Below the pieces are notes generated by a model. It searched no databases. It was not told the DNA's origin and was given only the letters and a program-made list of their open reading frames with translations. The position numbers and the translations under genes are program-made. From Sediminispirochaeta smaragdinae DSM 11293 (lineage in GTDB: Bacteria > Spirochaetota > Spirochaetia > DSM-16054 > Sediminispirochaetaceae): 64,000 bases of DNA. The stretch is taken from positions 1,178,001 to 1,242,000 of the forward strand of contig NC_014364.1 of NCBI RefSeq assembly GCF_000143985.1. The letters run 5' to 3'. Within the stretch, counting starts at the first letter, position 1. Each line of letters starts with the position of its first letter. Positions 32,673 to 41,399 of the stretch are shown in pieces.

Positions 32673-33812
32673 TCAAGCTTGTGAAATTTTTCCCATCACA
32701 ACAGGACAAGCGGCACCGGTTGCTGAAGGGATATTGTTTGTTTTCCCATTGATAGCAAAATAGGCCATAAGGGCAAAGGCCTCCGCCTCCTTGTAATCGC
32801 TGCTGATGCCCGCCTCTTCCCCCTTCAGTACGGGACACTGCAGATGCTTTCTCAGCGATTCCATGATGAGAGGATTGTGTACGCCTCCTCCCGTCACTAC
32901 CACCCTGTCGGGATTTCGACCCAGATGCGCCGAATAGGCATGGACGATGCTGCGGACGGTGAACTCCTCGGCCGTCCGTATCAGATCTTCGTTGATCGTA
33001 AGTTTTTTCAGAAATATATCAAAAAAAGAGGACCCGAATTCTTCCCTGCCCGTGCTCTTCGGAGGTTTTTTTTCAAGGTAGGGGTGGGCCATCCACTCCT
33101 GCAGGATTGTCTCGTCTATGTTCCCTTTTCTGCCGAGGCTTCCATCCCTGTCGTACGACCATGCCCCTTTTGTGAACTCATGCACCAGTCGGTCGATAAT
33201 CATGTTCCCCGGCCCGGTATCAAAGGCCACGGGATCGGCAGTCGCATCCCCGAAGAAGGTGACATTTCCGATTCCACCGATGTTCTGAAAAGCAGTGCCC
33301 GAACCAAGCCGCTCGACCATGATCCTTTCCAGGAAGGGAACCAGGGGGGCTCCCGTTCCTCCTGCAGCAATGTCGGCCGATCGGAAATCGGATACCGTCG
33401 TTATTCCTGTTCTTCTGGCAATGATCGACCCGTCTCCGATCTGCAGACTTCCCCTTGCCGTTTTTCCGCAGAATTCTGTTTTTTCAGCAATGTGATAGAG
33501 TGTCTGTCCGTGAGAGCCTATCACTGCCACATCTTCGCAACGCAGGCCTTCTTTTTTCATTAACAAAAGGGCGGCTTCGGCAAACAATTCCCCCATGATC
33601 GAATGAAGCAGGATAAGCTCCCGAAGGGAACAGCGAGGGGCTTCAAAGAGGGCAAAGATCTTTTTTTTGACCGGATCGGGAAGGCAAACATTGATTCCCT
33701 TCACATCCTTGATTGCTATTTTTGCATCATTATCATCAAAGCTTATGACGGCTGCATCAATCGAGTCCACAGATGTTCCCGACATGAGCCCGATTGCTTT
33801 TGTCCTCTTCAT
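32673..33812 (-). CDS. anmK: Anhydro-N-acetylmuramic acid kinase
   Basis: This 379-residue protein is AnmK, which hydrolyses and phosphorylates 1,6-anhydro-MurNAc to MurNAc-6-phosphate. It has the N-terminal GLMSGTSVDSIDAAV motif of the family, IGSHGQTLYH in the middle and the ASKHA-type VVTGGGVHN motif in the C-terminal half. It is the first gene of the minus-strand murQ operon and is divergent from the peptide-transporter operon starting at 33956, so the two may share regulation in the 143-base intergenic region. Confidence 0.95.
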   Translation of the reverse strand: MKRTKAIGLMSGTSVDSIDAAVISFDDNDAKIAIKDVKGINVCLPDPVKKKIFALFEAPRCSLRELILLHSIMGELFAEAALLLMKKEGLRCEDVAVIGSHGQTLYHIAEKTEFCGKTARGSLQIGDGSIIARRTGITTVSDFRSADIAAGGTGAPLVPFLERIMVERLGSGTAFQNIGGIGNVTFFGDATADPVAFDTGPGNMIIDRLVHEFTKGAWSYDRDGSLGRKGNIDETILQEWMAHPYLEKKPPKSTGREEFGSSFFDIFLKKLTINEDLIRTAEEFTVRSIVHAYSAHLGRNPDRVVVTGGGVHNPLIMESLRKHLQCPVLKGEEAGISSDYKEAEAFALMAYFAINGKTNNIPSATGAACPVVMGKISQA

Positions 33813-33901
33813 GCTGCAAGTATGCCGCTTTCCATAATAATTGTCAAAATGTTTTAAAATTTTTTTTCAAATAAAAAAATATTCAATAAAACTATTTTTT
33901 A

Positions 33902-33930
33902 TTGACACTCATATCTGGCCAACCTATAAT
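33902..33930 (+). promoter_or_regulatory. Consensus sigma-70 promoter of the first peptide ABC operon
   Basis: TTGACA (33902-33907) and TATAAT (33925-33930) are separated by exactly 17 bases, a perfect match to the consensus. An aaggggg site and the ATG at 33956 follow within 30 bases. Confidence 0.85.
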
Positions 33931-33955
33931 CATACAATTATAAGGGGGTAGATTA

Positions 33956-35503
33956 ATGAAAAAAATGGCGTGGGCCTTATCCTTCTGTTTTCTGGCCTTG
34001 TCGCTTTTTGCTTCCGGTAAGCAGGAAGCCGCGCAAAAGGTGGGACCTTCGGAAAAGGTGGTGGCTGCGGACCAGACGCTTATCATCGGCACAGATGCGG
34101 AGCCTGCGGGGATTGATCCTCACAAGAGCACATCATTTTCGTCTGTTCGTGTTACGAGAAAAATCTACGAGACACTGGTTCGGACCGATGCACATATGAA
34201 TATCATTCCGGGCCTGGCCGAATCCTGGGAGATACCGGAGAATACAACCTACATCTTCAATCTGAAACACGGGGTGAGGTTTCATAACGGCAGGGAGATG
34301 ACGGCCGGGGATGTGAAATATTCCTTTGAGCGTATCATGAATCCGGAAAATGCCTGTATTGCAAAATCCTATTTCAAGGCGGTTTCCGATATTACCGTAG
34401 TGGACGACTATACGGTGAGGCTTTCTCTCAAAGAACCCTACGCACCGCTTCTTTCGTATCTGACGAGTGTGTATACTGCCGTCGTTCCCAGGGAAGTGGT
34501 TGAGGAAAACGGTGATCTGATGCAGGTCGCCTGCGGTACCGGTCCCTTCATGCTTGAGGATTGGGTTCCCGATAATCATATTACGCTCAAGAAAAATGGT
34601 GCGTATCACATTTCGGGAGAGCCGAAACTCGATAGTGTGGTCCTGATGGTAATGCCCGATGAATCATCCCGCCTCGCAGCCTTGCGAACGGGAGCCGTCC
34701 AGCTTACCACGCTTGGTTCCCAGAACATCGAGCTGGTTAAGAACAACCCAAATATCGTTTTAAAGAGCTATCAATCGAAGGATTATACCTTTCTCGGTTT
34801 CAACATGAATATTGAACCCTTCAGCGATGTCAGGGTTCGACAGGCGATGTCCTTGGCTGTGGACAGAAGCGAACTGGCGAAGATTGTGTTCAATGGTGAT
34901 GCGGTGACCTCCGGCCCCGTTCCCCCTGCTTTCGGGAAATGGGCGCTTGATGTTAATAAGAATGATTTTTTTCATCAGGATCTCGATCGGGCAAAAGAAC
35001 TTCTGGAAGAAGCCGGTTACGAGGATGGTTTTGATGTCGAAATAACCGTTCCCAGTTCTTATCCCGAAGTGGTGAGCACGGCTCAGGTCCTTATCCAGCA
35101 ATTTGGAAAGATCGGTATCAGGGCGACGATACGCCAGCTCGAGATCGGACAGTATGTCGATGCCTGGAAAAAGACGGACCATCAGGTTATGGCCGGAAAG
35201 AACGGGTCAGGGACAGATCCCGATCGGGCGCTCTCCTTCTTTTTCAATACCGAAGGAAGTGCAAATGTCTGGGGTTTTTCAGACAAGGCTTTCGATGATC
35301 TGACAAACCGGGCAAAGGTGACGACCGACACCGACGAACGGGTAGCGCTTTACCTTGACGCTCAAAAGCGTCTCTTTGAGCTTTCTCCCAATCTCTTTTT
35401 CAATGCACCAATGAAATATTACTTCATACGGAGTAATGTGGAAGGGTTCAACCCGAATGTTTTCAATGAGGAGGATCTCAGAGAGGTGGTCATCTACGAA
35501 TAA
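33956..35503 (+). CDS. Peptide ABC transporter substrate-binding protein (family 5)
   Basis: The 515-residue protein is a DppA/OppA-type solute-binding protein. It has a signal peptide ending near SLFASG and the family 5 landmarks of a bound-ligand domain: GTDAEPAGIDPH, then LKHGVRFHNGREMTAGDVKYSFERI. It captures peptides outside the membrane for the permeases encoded next. The start follows a very strong promoter and an aaggggg site, so it should be highly expressed. Because the divergent genes handle anhydro-muropeptide sugars, the natural ligand may be murein peptides, but generic dipeptides are the default. Confidence 0.9.
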   Translation: MKKMAWALSFCFLALSLFASGKQEAAQKVGPSEKVVAADQTLIIGTDAEPAGIDPHKSTSFSSVRVTRKIYETLVRTDAHMNIIPGLAESWEIPENTTYIFNLKHGVRFHNGREMTAGDVKYSFERIMNPENACIAKSYFKAVSDITVVDDYTVRLSLKEPYAPLLSYLTSVYTAVVPREVVEENGDLMQVACGTGPFMLEDWVPDNHITLKKNGAYHISGEPKLDSVVLMVMPDESSRLAALRTGAVQLTTLGSQNIELVKNNPNIVLKSYQSKDYTFLGFNMNIEPFSDVRVRQAMSLAVDRSELAKIVFNGDAVTSGPVPPAFGKWALDVNKNDFFHQDLDRAKELLEEAGYEDGFDVEITVPSSYPEVVSTAQVLIQQFGKIGIRATIRQLEIGQYVDAWKKTDHQVMAGKNGSGTDPDRALSFFFNTEGSANVWGFSDKAFDDLTNRAKVTTDTDERVALYLDAQKRLFELSPNLFFNAPMKYYFIRSNVEGFNPNVFNEEDLREVVIYE

Positions 35504-35521
35504 AAAGGGTAGGGGGTGCAG

Positions 35522-36502
35522 ATGCTTCGCGCCCCTTCCTTTGAAGGTTCAGTCAGGATGCGTTCATATATACTAAGACGATTATTACTCTTCATACCTG
35601 TGCTCATAGGTATTTCGATTGCCGTGTTTCTTCTCATGCACCTGATTCCGGGAAATGCCGTGGACAGCCTTCTTGGGGTGGAGGCCACGGATGAATTACG
35701 CGCCCAGCTGACAAAGCAGTTTGGATTGGATCTTCCCTGGTACCGCCAGTATGCAAACTGGATAACGGGTGTGGTGCAGGGTGATTTTGGAAATTCAATC
35801 AGGACGGGAAAACCGATACTTCCGGAAATACTGGAACGGTTCAAGGTTACCTTTGAATTGTCGCTTATCGCTTCCCTAATTTCATGGATCATCGCCATTC
35901 CGCTGGGTATTCTTGCCGCTGTTAAGCGGAATACCCTTTTGGATGGTGTCGCAAGGGTTGTCGCCCTGTTCTGGGTCTCCATTCCCAATTTTGCCCTTGC
36001 GACCCTGTTGCTGCTTTTCCTTTCCTTAAAGATGAATTATTACCCGGCCTTGAAGTACGCATCGTTTTTTAGTAATCCCGTGGAAAATCTGCAGATCATG
36101 TTTTTCCCTGCCCTGGTTCTTGGAGCCATCATGGCGGGATCGGTCATGCGAATGACCAGATCCTCGGTTTTGGAGGTGCTCAGGCAGGATTTTATCAGGA
36201 CGATACGGGCCAAGGGGGCGAAAGAACGGGTTGTTATTTTCAAGCATGCCTTGAAAAACTCATTTTCGCCAATCATAACCATTGTGGGTATGCAGATGGG
36301 GTATCTTCTCGGCGGAACCGTCGTAACGGAACAGATTTTCTCCCTGCCGGGGCTTGGACTTTTTATTTTGACGGGTATCAACCAACGCGACTATCCCGTC
36401 GTGCAGGGCAGCATTCTGTTTTTCGCCTTGATTTTCGGCGTCATAAATCTTCTGGTAGATCTGATATATGCCGGAGTAGATCCGAGAATCCAGTATAAAT
36501 AG
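35522..36502 (+). CDS. Peptide ABC permease, DppB type
   Basis: This 326-residue inner-membrane permease has six hydrophobic segments, the N-terminal LRRLLLFIPVLIG start typical of DppB, and the coupling helix region DFIRTIRAKGAKE with downstream PGLGLFIL. It pairs with the DppC-like protein encoded 24 bases later. The ATG at 35522 follows an aggggg site; an ATG at 35558 gives the more usual family start but lacks a ribosome site, so the true start is uncertain by 12 codons. Confidence 0.9.
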   Translation: MLRAPSFEGSVRMRSYILRRLLLFIPVLIGISIAVFLLMHLIPGNAVDSLLGVEATDELRAQLTKQFGLDLPWYRQYANWITGVVQGDFGNSIRTGKPILPEILERFKVTFELSLIASLISWIIAIPLGILAAVKRNTLLDGVARVVALFWVSIPNFALATLLLLFLSLKMNYYPALKYASFFSNPVENLQIMFFPALVLGAIMAGSVMRMTRSSVLEVLRQDFIRTIRAKGAKERVVIFKHALKNSFSPIITIVGMQMGYLLGGTVVTEQIFSLPGLGLFILTGINQRDYPVVQGSILFFALIFGVINLLVDLIYAGVDPRIQYK

Positions 36503-36526
36503 ATTTTTCTTGATAAGGATGTACCA

Positions 36527-37357
36527 ATGGGGCTTTTGAAAGAACTCCTACACGACAAGATCGGGAGAATAGGACTGATCGGCGTGTTTATCGTGCTGCT
36601 TACGGCGCTCTTTGCGCCTCTCATTGCCCCCCACGACCCTGTCGAAATGTTTCCCCAACTCAGAGAGGCTCCGGGGAAATCGTTTATCATGGGGACGGAT
36701 AATTTCGGACGGGATGTCTTTTCCAGAATTGTGTACGGAGCGAGGGTTTCGATTATGGTCGGCCTGATTTCCGTGGGAATCGGCGCGTCGCTGGGGATTG
36801 TTCTCGGCCTTGCCGCCGGTTATTTTTCGGGATGGCTGGATAATATCATCATGCGCCTTATGGATATTTTGTTTGCCTTTCCCTCGATTCTGCTGGCCCT
36901 GTCGATCGTTTCCGTGCTCGGGCCCGATCTGCAAAATACCATCATTGCAATAGGCATCGTCAGGATACCCATTTTTACCAGAACCGTGCGGGCGGAGGTT
37001 CTGTCGGTGAAATCCCAGGAATATATTACCAGCGCGCGATCGATAGGCATCAAGGATTCCAGGATAATAATCCGGCACATCATGCCCAATATCATATCGC
37101 CGTTTCTTGTTCAGGCAACGCTTTCTCTTTCGAGCGCGATCCTGGTCGAAGCCTCCCTCAGTTTTCTTGGCCTTGGCATTCAGCCTCCCAATCCGTCGTG
37201 GGGTTCCATGCTCAATGAAAGCAGAAAGATCATGGAGCTTGCACCCTGGACCGCTCTGTATCCTGCCATTGCCATCATCCTTACCATTTTGTCATTTAAT
37301 CTGCTGGGTGACAGCCTGAGGGACATCCTGGATCCCAAGCTTCGAAATATCGAGTGA
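36527..37357 (+). CDS. Peptide ABC permease, DppC type
   Basis: This 276-residue permease contains the short cytoplasmic N-terminus, the DNFGRDVFSRIVYGARVS motif of DppC proteins and the coupling helix EYITSARSIGIKDSRII (written in part). It has six predicted membrane segments and works with the preceding DppB-like protein. The end is 9 bases before the first ATPase gene. Confidence 0.92.
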   Translation: MGLLKELLHDKIGRIGLIGVFIVLLTALFAPLIAPHDPVEMFPQLREAPGKSFIMGTDNFGRDVFSRIVYGARVSIMVGLISVGIGASLGIVLGLAAGYFSGWLDNIIMRLMDILFAFPSILLALSIVSVLGPDLQNTIIAIGIVRIPIFTRTVRAEVLSVKSQEYITSARSIGIKDSRIIIRHIMPNIISPFLVQATLSLSSAILVEASLSFLGLGIQPPNPSWGSMLNESRKIMELAPWTALYPAIAIILTILSFNLLGDSLRDILDPKLRNIE

Positions 37358-37366
37358 GATTGCCGC

Positions 37367-38353
37367 ATGAGTAAAAACGAATTACTGCAGATTGAAGATC
37401 TTACCATAGAACTCAGGACGAAAAAGAATCGTTACAATCTGGTCGAGGAGGTCTCCTTTTCCGTCGGCAAGAAAGAGGTTTTCGGCATCGTCGGTGAATC
37501 AGGCTGCGGGAAAAGTGTGACCGCCTATTCGATCATCAACCTTTTGACTACGCCTCCTCTTTATATCAGCCGGGGCCGTATCAATTTCGAGGGAACGGAT
37601 CTTACCGAACTGTCGAACACAGAGATGCGTAAAATCAGGGGCAATGCCATATCGATGATCTTTCAGGAGCCCATGACGGCCCTTGATCCTCTTTTCACCA
37701 TCGGCCAGCAGTTGAAGGAAATCCTGCGCTTTCATTACCAGCTGCCGGAAGAGGTTATGCATGAACGGGCCGTCGATATCTTGAAAAAGGTGGAGATTCC
37801 CAGGGCCGAGCAATTAATGAAGGAGTATCCTCACCAGCTCTCCGGCGGCATGCTTCAACGGGTGATGATTGCGATGGCATTGTTGAACAAGCCGAAGCTT
37901 CTTATTGCCGACGAACCTACCACCGCCCTGGATGTGACGATCCAGGCACAGATCCTCGATCTCATAAACGGATTGAAGGAGCGCTTCGATACCTCGGTCA
38001 TCATGATCACCCATGATCTCGGCGTCATTTCGGAGACTTGTGACCGGGTGGCGGTCTTTTACGCCGGCCATGTTGTGGAAGTAAGTGATGTGGAGACGAT
38101 TTTTTCGGATGCCATGCATCCCTATACCAAGGGACTTGTCCGATCCGTCACATCCCTTGGAGAAAAGAGGAAGGAGCTCTACACCATTCCCGGCGTGGTG
38201 CCCAGCATCGATACCATGGGAAAGGGCTGTCGTTTTTATGATCGATGTTCACGGAAGATGGAAAGATGCAGGGATGTCGTTCCCGCTCTGAAGGAATATG
38301 GCCGGGGACATATGTGCAGATGCTGGCTTTTTGAAGGATCCGAGCATGAATAA
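37367..38353 (+). CDS. Peptide ABC ATPase, DppD type
   Basis: The 328-residue ATPase has Walker A GESGCGKS, signature LSGGMLQR, Walker [13 protein letters not shown] and the C-terminal OppD/DppD extension with Cys-rich tail ([14 protein letters not shown]), which may hold an iron-sulfur cluster as in characterised DppD. It powers import with the DppF-like ATPase, whose start lies 8 bases inside this gene. Confidence 0.93.
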   Translation: MSKNELLQIEDLTIELRTKKNRYNLVEEVSFSVGKKEVFGIVGESGCGKSVTAYSIINLLTTPPLYISRGRINFEGTDLTELSNTEMRKIRGNAISMIFQEPMTALDPLFTIGQQLKEILRFHYQLPEEVMHERAVDILKKVEIPRAEQLMKEYPHQLSGGMLQRVMIAMALLNKPKLLIADEPTTALDVTIQAQILDLINGLKERFDTSVIMITHDLGVISETCDRVAVFYAGHVVEVSDVETIFSDAMHPYTKGLVRSVTSLGEKRKELYTIPGVVPSIDTMGKGCRFYDRCSRKMERCRDVVPALKEYGRGHMCRCWLFEGSEHE

Positions 38354-39311
38354 GAGCCTACTGGCCGTCGAAGGTTTGCGGAAATATTTTCCCCTGAAGG
38401 GCGGCGTGTTCAATAAGACCATCGGATATGTCCGTGCGGTGGAAGAGGTGAGCTTTTGTGTGAATAAAAAAGAAACCTTCTCCCTTGTTGGCGAATCCGG
38501 CTGCGGAAAATCCACGACTGGCAGAACCATCCTGCGTCTGGAAGAGCCCGATGAAGGCAGGATCATCTTTAACGGCGAGGATATCAACGGTTACGGGAAG
38601 GAATCGATGCGAAGGATGCGCCGGCATATGCAGATGGTCTTTCAAAACCCCTATAATTCCCTCAATCCCCGCATGAAGATCAAAGCGCTTCTTGCCGAGC
38701 CCCTTCAGACCCACACGGTGTTGTCGTCAAAAGAGATACGTGGGAAAATAGACGAGATGCTGGAGCGAGTGGGGCTTTCTGCCTCTTATAAGGAGCGCTA
38801 TGCCCACCAGTTCAGCGGCGGACAGCGCCAGCGGATAAGCATAGCAAGGGCCCTGATTACCAATCCTGCCCTTGTCATTGCCGATGAGCCGACCAGTGCC
38901 CTCGATGTTTCCATTCAGTCGCAGATTATTAATCTGCTTATGCAGCTTCAGGATGAGTTGGAGCTTACCTATGTTTTCATCTCACACGATCTGAACGTGG
39001 TACGCCATATAAGCTCGGTGGTAGGGGTCATGTACCTGGGACGGATCGTGGAACAGGCTCCTACCGAAGAGTTGTTTGCCCGGCCTTCCCACCCCTATAC
39101 CCAGGCGCTGCTTTCCGCGGTTCCCTCTCTTTTGCCGGGGAAAAAGAAGGAACGAATCATTCTCTCGGGTGATGTGCCAAACCCTGCCGATCCGCCGAAG
39201 GGGTGTCCCTTCCATTTGCGGTGCCGGTATGCCATGGACAGATGCAGAACGGAGTTGCCCCAAAGCGTAGCGTTAAGCGACGGGCACTGGGCCTCCTGTC
39301 ACCTGCTGTAA
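38346..39311 (+). CDS. Peptide ABC ATPase, DppF type
   Basis: The 321-residue ATPase has Walker [10 protein letters not shown], signature FSGGQRQR, Walker [13 protein letters not shown] and the DppF C-terminal tail with CPFHLRC. The ATG at 38346 was chosen as the codon overlapping the previous gene by 8 bases and giving the normal family start [11 protein letters not shown]; an upstream in-frame codon at 38298 would add 16 residues. It closes a complete five-gene importer (SBP, two permeases, two ATPases). Confidence 0.93.
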   Translation: MNKSLLAVEGLRKYFPLKGGVFNKTIGYVRAVEEVSFCVNKKETFSLVGESGCGKSTTGRTILRLEEPDEGRIIFNGEDINGYGKESMRRMRRHMQMVFQNPYNSLNPRMKIKALLAEPLQTHTVLSSKEIRGKIDEMLERVGLSASYKERYAHQFSGGQRQRISIARALITNPALVIADEPTSALDVSIQSQIINLLMQLQDELELTYVFISHDLNVVRHISSVVGVMYLGRIVEQAPTEELFARPSHPYTQALLSAVPSLLPGKKKERIILSGDVPNPADPPKGCPFHLRCRYAMDRCRTELPQSVALSDGHWASCHLL

Positions 39312-39318
39312 GAGGGCC

Positions 39319-39786
39319 TTAGGGTCCTTTCAACAGATCACGATAGATGCCAGGATCCGATCCTTCTATGGGGACGGCTCCTACGCTTTTGCGGTAGAAA
39401 TCGGCAGGGCCGACACCGCCTATGACGGCGTAGGCATAACCCGATTCCCGCATGGCCCAGAGGGCATGAAGCAGGAGTATTTCACCGATTCTCTTTCCGC
39501 GTGCTTCCTTTCTGACGCCTGTCGGACCGAAAAAGTCTTTACAGACGGCGTCGTAGGAGGCGAACCCCATGATCCTGCCCTGCTCGACGGCAATGAAGGA
39601 AGAGACCGGAAGCCTTGAGAAGGTCGCTTCGACCTGATCGGCCCAGGACCGGCTGAAATGTTCGCAAACCCATTGTGTGACCAGGCTTTTTTCCGAAGGC
39701 AGCGGCCGTTTGATGATGATTCCTCCGGCTTTGGCCGGAGCGGGGATGGGCGGAAGATCATAGAGCCTGACAAGCATGTCGAACAT
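39319..39786 (-). CDS. GNAT-family acetyltransferase (minus strand)
   Basis: The 155-residue protein is a GNAT N-acetyltransferase. The acetyl-CoA-binding loop is VRKEARGKRIGEILL, a Q/RxxGxG/A-type motif, and a C-terminal FYRKSVG is typical of the family. The acceptor is unknown. The ATG at 39786 is a guess: a GTG at 39801 is also in frame and neither has a clear ribosome site. It ends 7 bases after the convergent dppF gene and is divergent from another acetyltransferase gene. Confidence 0.75.
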   Translation of the reverse strand: MFDMLVRLYDLPPIPAPAKAGGIIIKRPLPSEKSLVTQWVCEHFSRSWADQVEATFSRLPVSSFIAVEQGRIMGFASYDAVCKDFFGPTGVRKEARGKRIGEILLLHALWAMRESGYAYAVIGGVGPADFYRKSVGAVPIEGSDPGIYRDLLKGP

Positions 39787-39815
39787 GGGGAGAGTATACA
39801 CTCTTTGGAGGTGCT

Positions 39816-40325
39816 ATGATAGAATCCGAAACCATGAAACAACAGATCCGCCTTGCGGCATCGGAAGAAGAATTAATTTCCTGTGCAAAATTGATGGCGG
39901 AATCGGAACCATGGATTACCCTGGGAAGAGGCTTTGAACAGACACGGAAAGCGGTGCATGATACTTCCTCCGATCTGTTCATTTCACTGGCTGGCGAAGA
40001 GTTCACCGGCTTTATCATGGTTCAGATGCAGGGGGCCTTTCGCGGCTATATAAAGTCTTTCGGCATCATGCCGTCATGGAGGGGGCGCGGGATTGGCACT
40101 TCGCTCCTGTCCTTTGCCGAGTCGTATATTTTCAAAACAAGCCCCAATGTTTTTCTCTGTGTCTCTTCCTTCAATACCTCGGCACAGGGCTTTTATGCCG
40201 CTCATGGGTATGAGACCATAGGAGAACTAAAAGACTATATCATTGACGGCTATTCCGAAATCCTGATGCGGAAGTCTGTCGGACCCTTGAGCGGTTACAG
40301 GGGGGATACCGTCGCCGGCAATTGA
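39816..40325 (+). CDS. GNAT-family acetyltransferase (plus strand)
   Basis: The 169-residue protein has the acetyl-CoA-binding motif SWRGRGIGTSLLSFAE and the C-terminal FYAAHGYE segment of GNAT enzymes. The start follows a ggagg site at an ideal distance. It is encoded upstream of the decayed M20 gene on the same strand and might once have formed a pair with it. The substrate is not predictable; acetylation of amino sugars or peptides would suit the murein-recycling neighbourhood. Confidence 0.82.
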   Translation: MIESETMKQQIRLAASEEELISCAKLMAESEPWITLGRGFEQTRKAVHDTSSDLFISLAGEEFTGFIMVQMQGAFRGYIKSFGIMPSWRGRGIGTSLLSFAESYIFKTSPNVFLCVSSFNTSAQGFYAAHGYETIGELKDYIIDGYSEILMRKSVGPLSGYRGDTVAGN

Positions 40326-40418
40326 CGCAGGCGCCAGGATTATGAAGATCTTCTTGGCCTGGAACGACTGAGCGGAAACAATTGAATGGGAAAAAACTGA
40401 ATAGAAGGAAGGCGCTGT

Positions 40419-41323
40419 ATGGATTTTTTGGCCGAGGCTGGATTGCTGCGGGAGGAAATTGTCGGCTATCGAAGATATATTCATCGCCATCCCGAGCTCG
40501 GTATGGAGACCGCCGGGACCGCTGATTTCGTGCAGGCCTCTCTGGAAAAGATGGGGATACGCTGCTTCCGGCCGATTCCTCATTCGGTCTGCGGGATCCC
40601 GAGGTTTCCGCACTATTCGGCCTGCACTGCAACACGGGAAGGAAAGTGGGAGAGATCGCCCTTAGCTATGGACAGGCCTACGCCGCATCGGAGACCTTCG
40701 ATATTGAGATTATCGGGAAAATGAGTCACGGTGCGGCTCCCCAGGGTGGCATCGATGCCGTTCTTGTTGCCGCCCAGGTGGTCACTGCCCTTCATCACAT
40801 TGTTTCGAGGGAAATTGACCCCGTTCACCCTGCAGTGCTCACCCTGGGTACCATAGCAGGTGGACAGGCCCGCAATATCCTGGCGGAAAGGGTCCGCCTT
40901 GAAGGTATCTGCAGGGCCACCGATCCCGAGGTTCTGCATCGCCTTCGTCAGAAGGTGATACGGACGGCCGAGGGCGTGGCCTCCGGACTTGGTGCGAAGG
41001 CGCTGGTTAGCTTCGATGCAGGGTATACGGCCCTTATCAACAACGATGCCATGACGGATCTTGTAAAGCGATCGGCGGAAAAGCTTCTGGGAAGGCATGC
41101 GGTATATATCAACAAAGAACCCAATATGGGGGTCGAGGATATGGCCTATTTTCTGGAGGAAATCCCCGGCTGTTTCTTTTTTCTCGGGGTAACCAATGAA
41201 GAGAAGGGGATTACCGCTCACCTTCATAACGGTGCTTTTACCATCGATGAAGAGGCCCTGATCATCGGTACGGCCATTCAGTGCGAGAACATCGTCTCGT
41301 TTCTTTCAGGCAGGGCCCTTTAA
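40419..41323 (+). pseudogene. M20-family amidohydrolase with internal deletion and frame change
   Basis: The 5' part (40419 to about 40595) encodes the start of an M20/HipO-type metallopeptidase in one frame (MDFLAEAGLLREEI, then YRRYIHRHPELGMET). From about 40595 the sequence continues in another frame with DPEVSALFGLHCNTG and runs to the normal C-terminus at 41323. Compared with typical members of about 390 residues, roughly 95 residues between the N-terminal and GLH regions are missing, including the metal-binding HACGHD and the acidic EE segment. The junction lies near gcgggatccc (40591-40600). The enzyme, probably an N-acyl amino acid or peptide deacylase, should be inactive. A ribosome site, gaaggaagg, is still present. 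Confidence 0.85.
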
Positions 41324-41364
41324 AAAAAAGTTACAAAAAAAGTTTCCATATATAAAATAATTTA

Positions 41365-41393
41365 TTGGCTTCTACCTTCGGCCATGATACTAT
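41365..41393 (+). promoter_or_regulatory. Possible promoter of the NagZ-like gene
   Basis: TTGGCT (41365-41370) is 17 bases before TACTAT (41388-41393). The predicted transcription start is at or near the ATG at 41400, so the message may be leaderless; no Shine-Dalgarno is visible before that ATG. Confidence 0.4.
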
Positions 41394-41399
41394 AACCTC

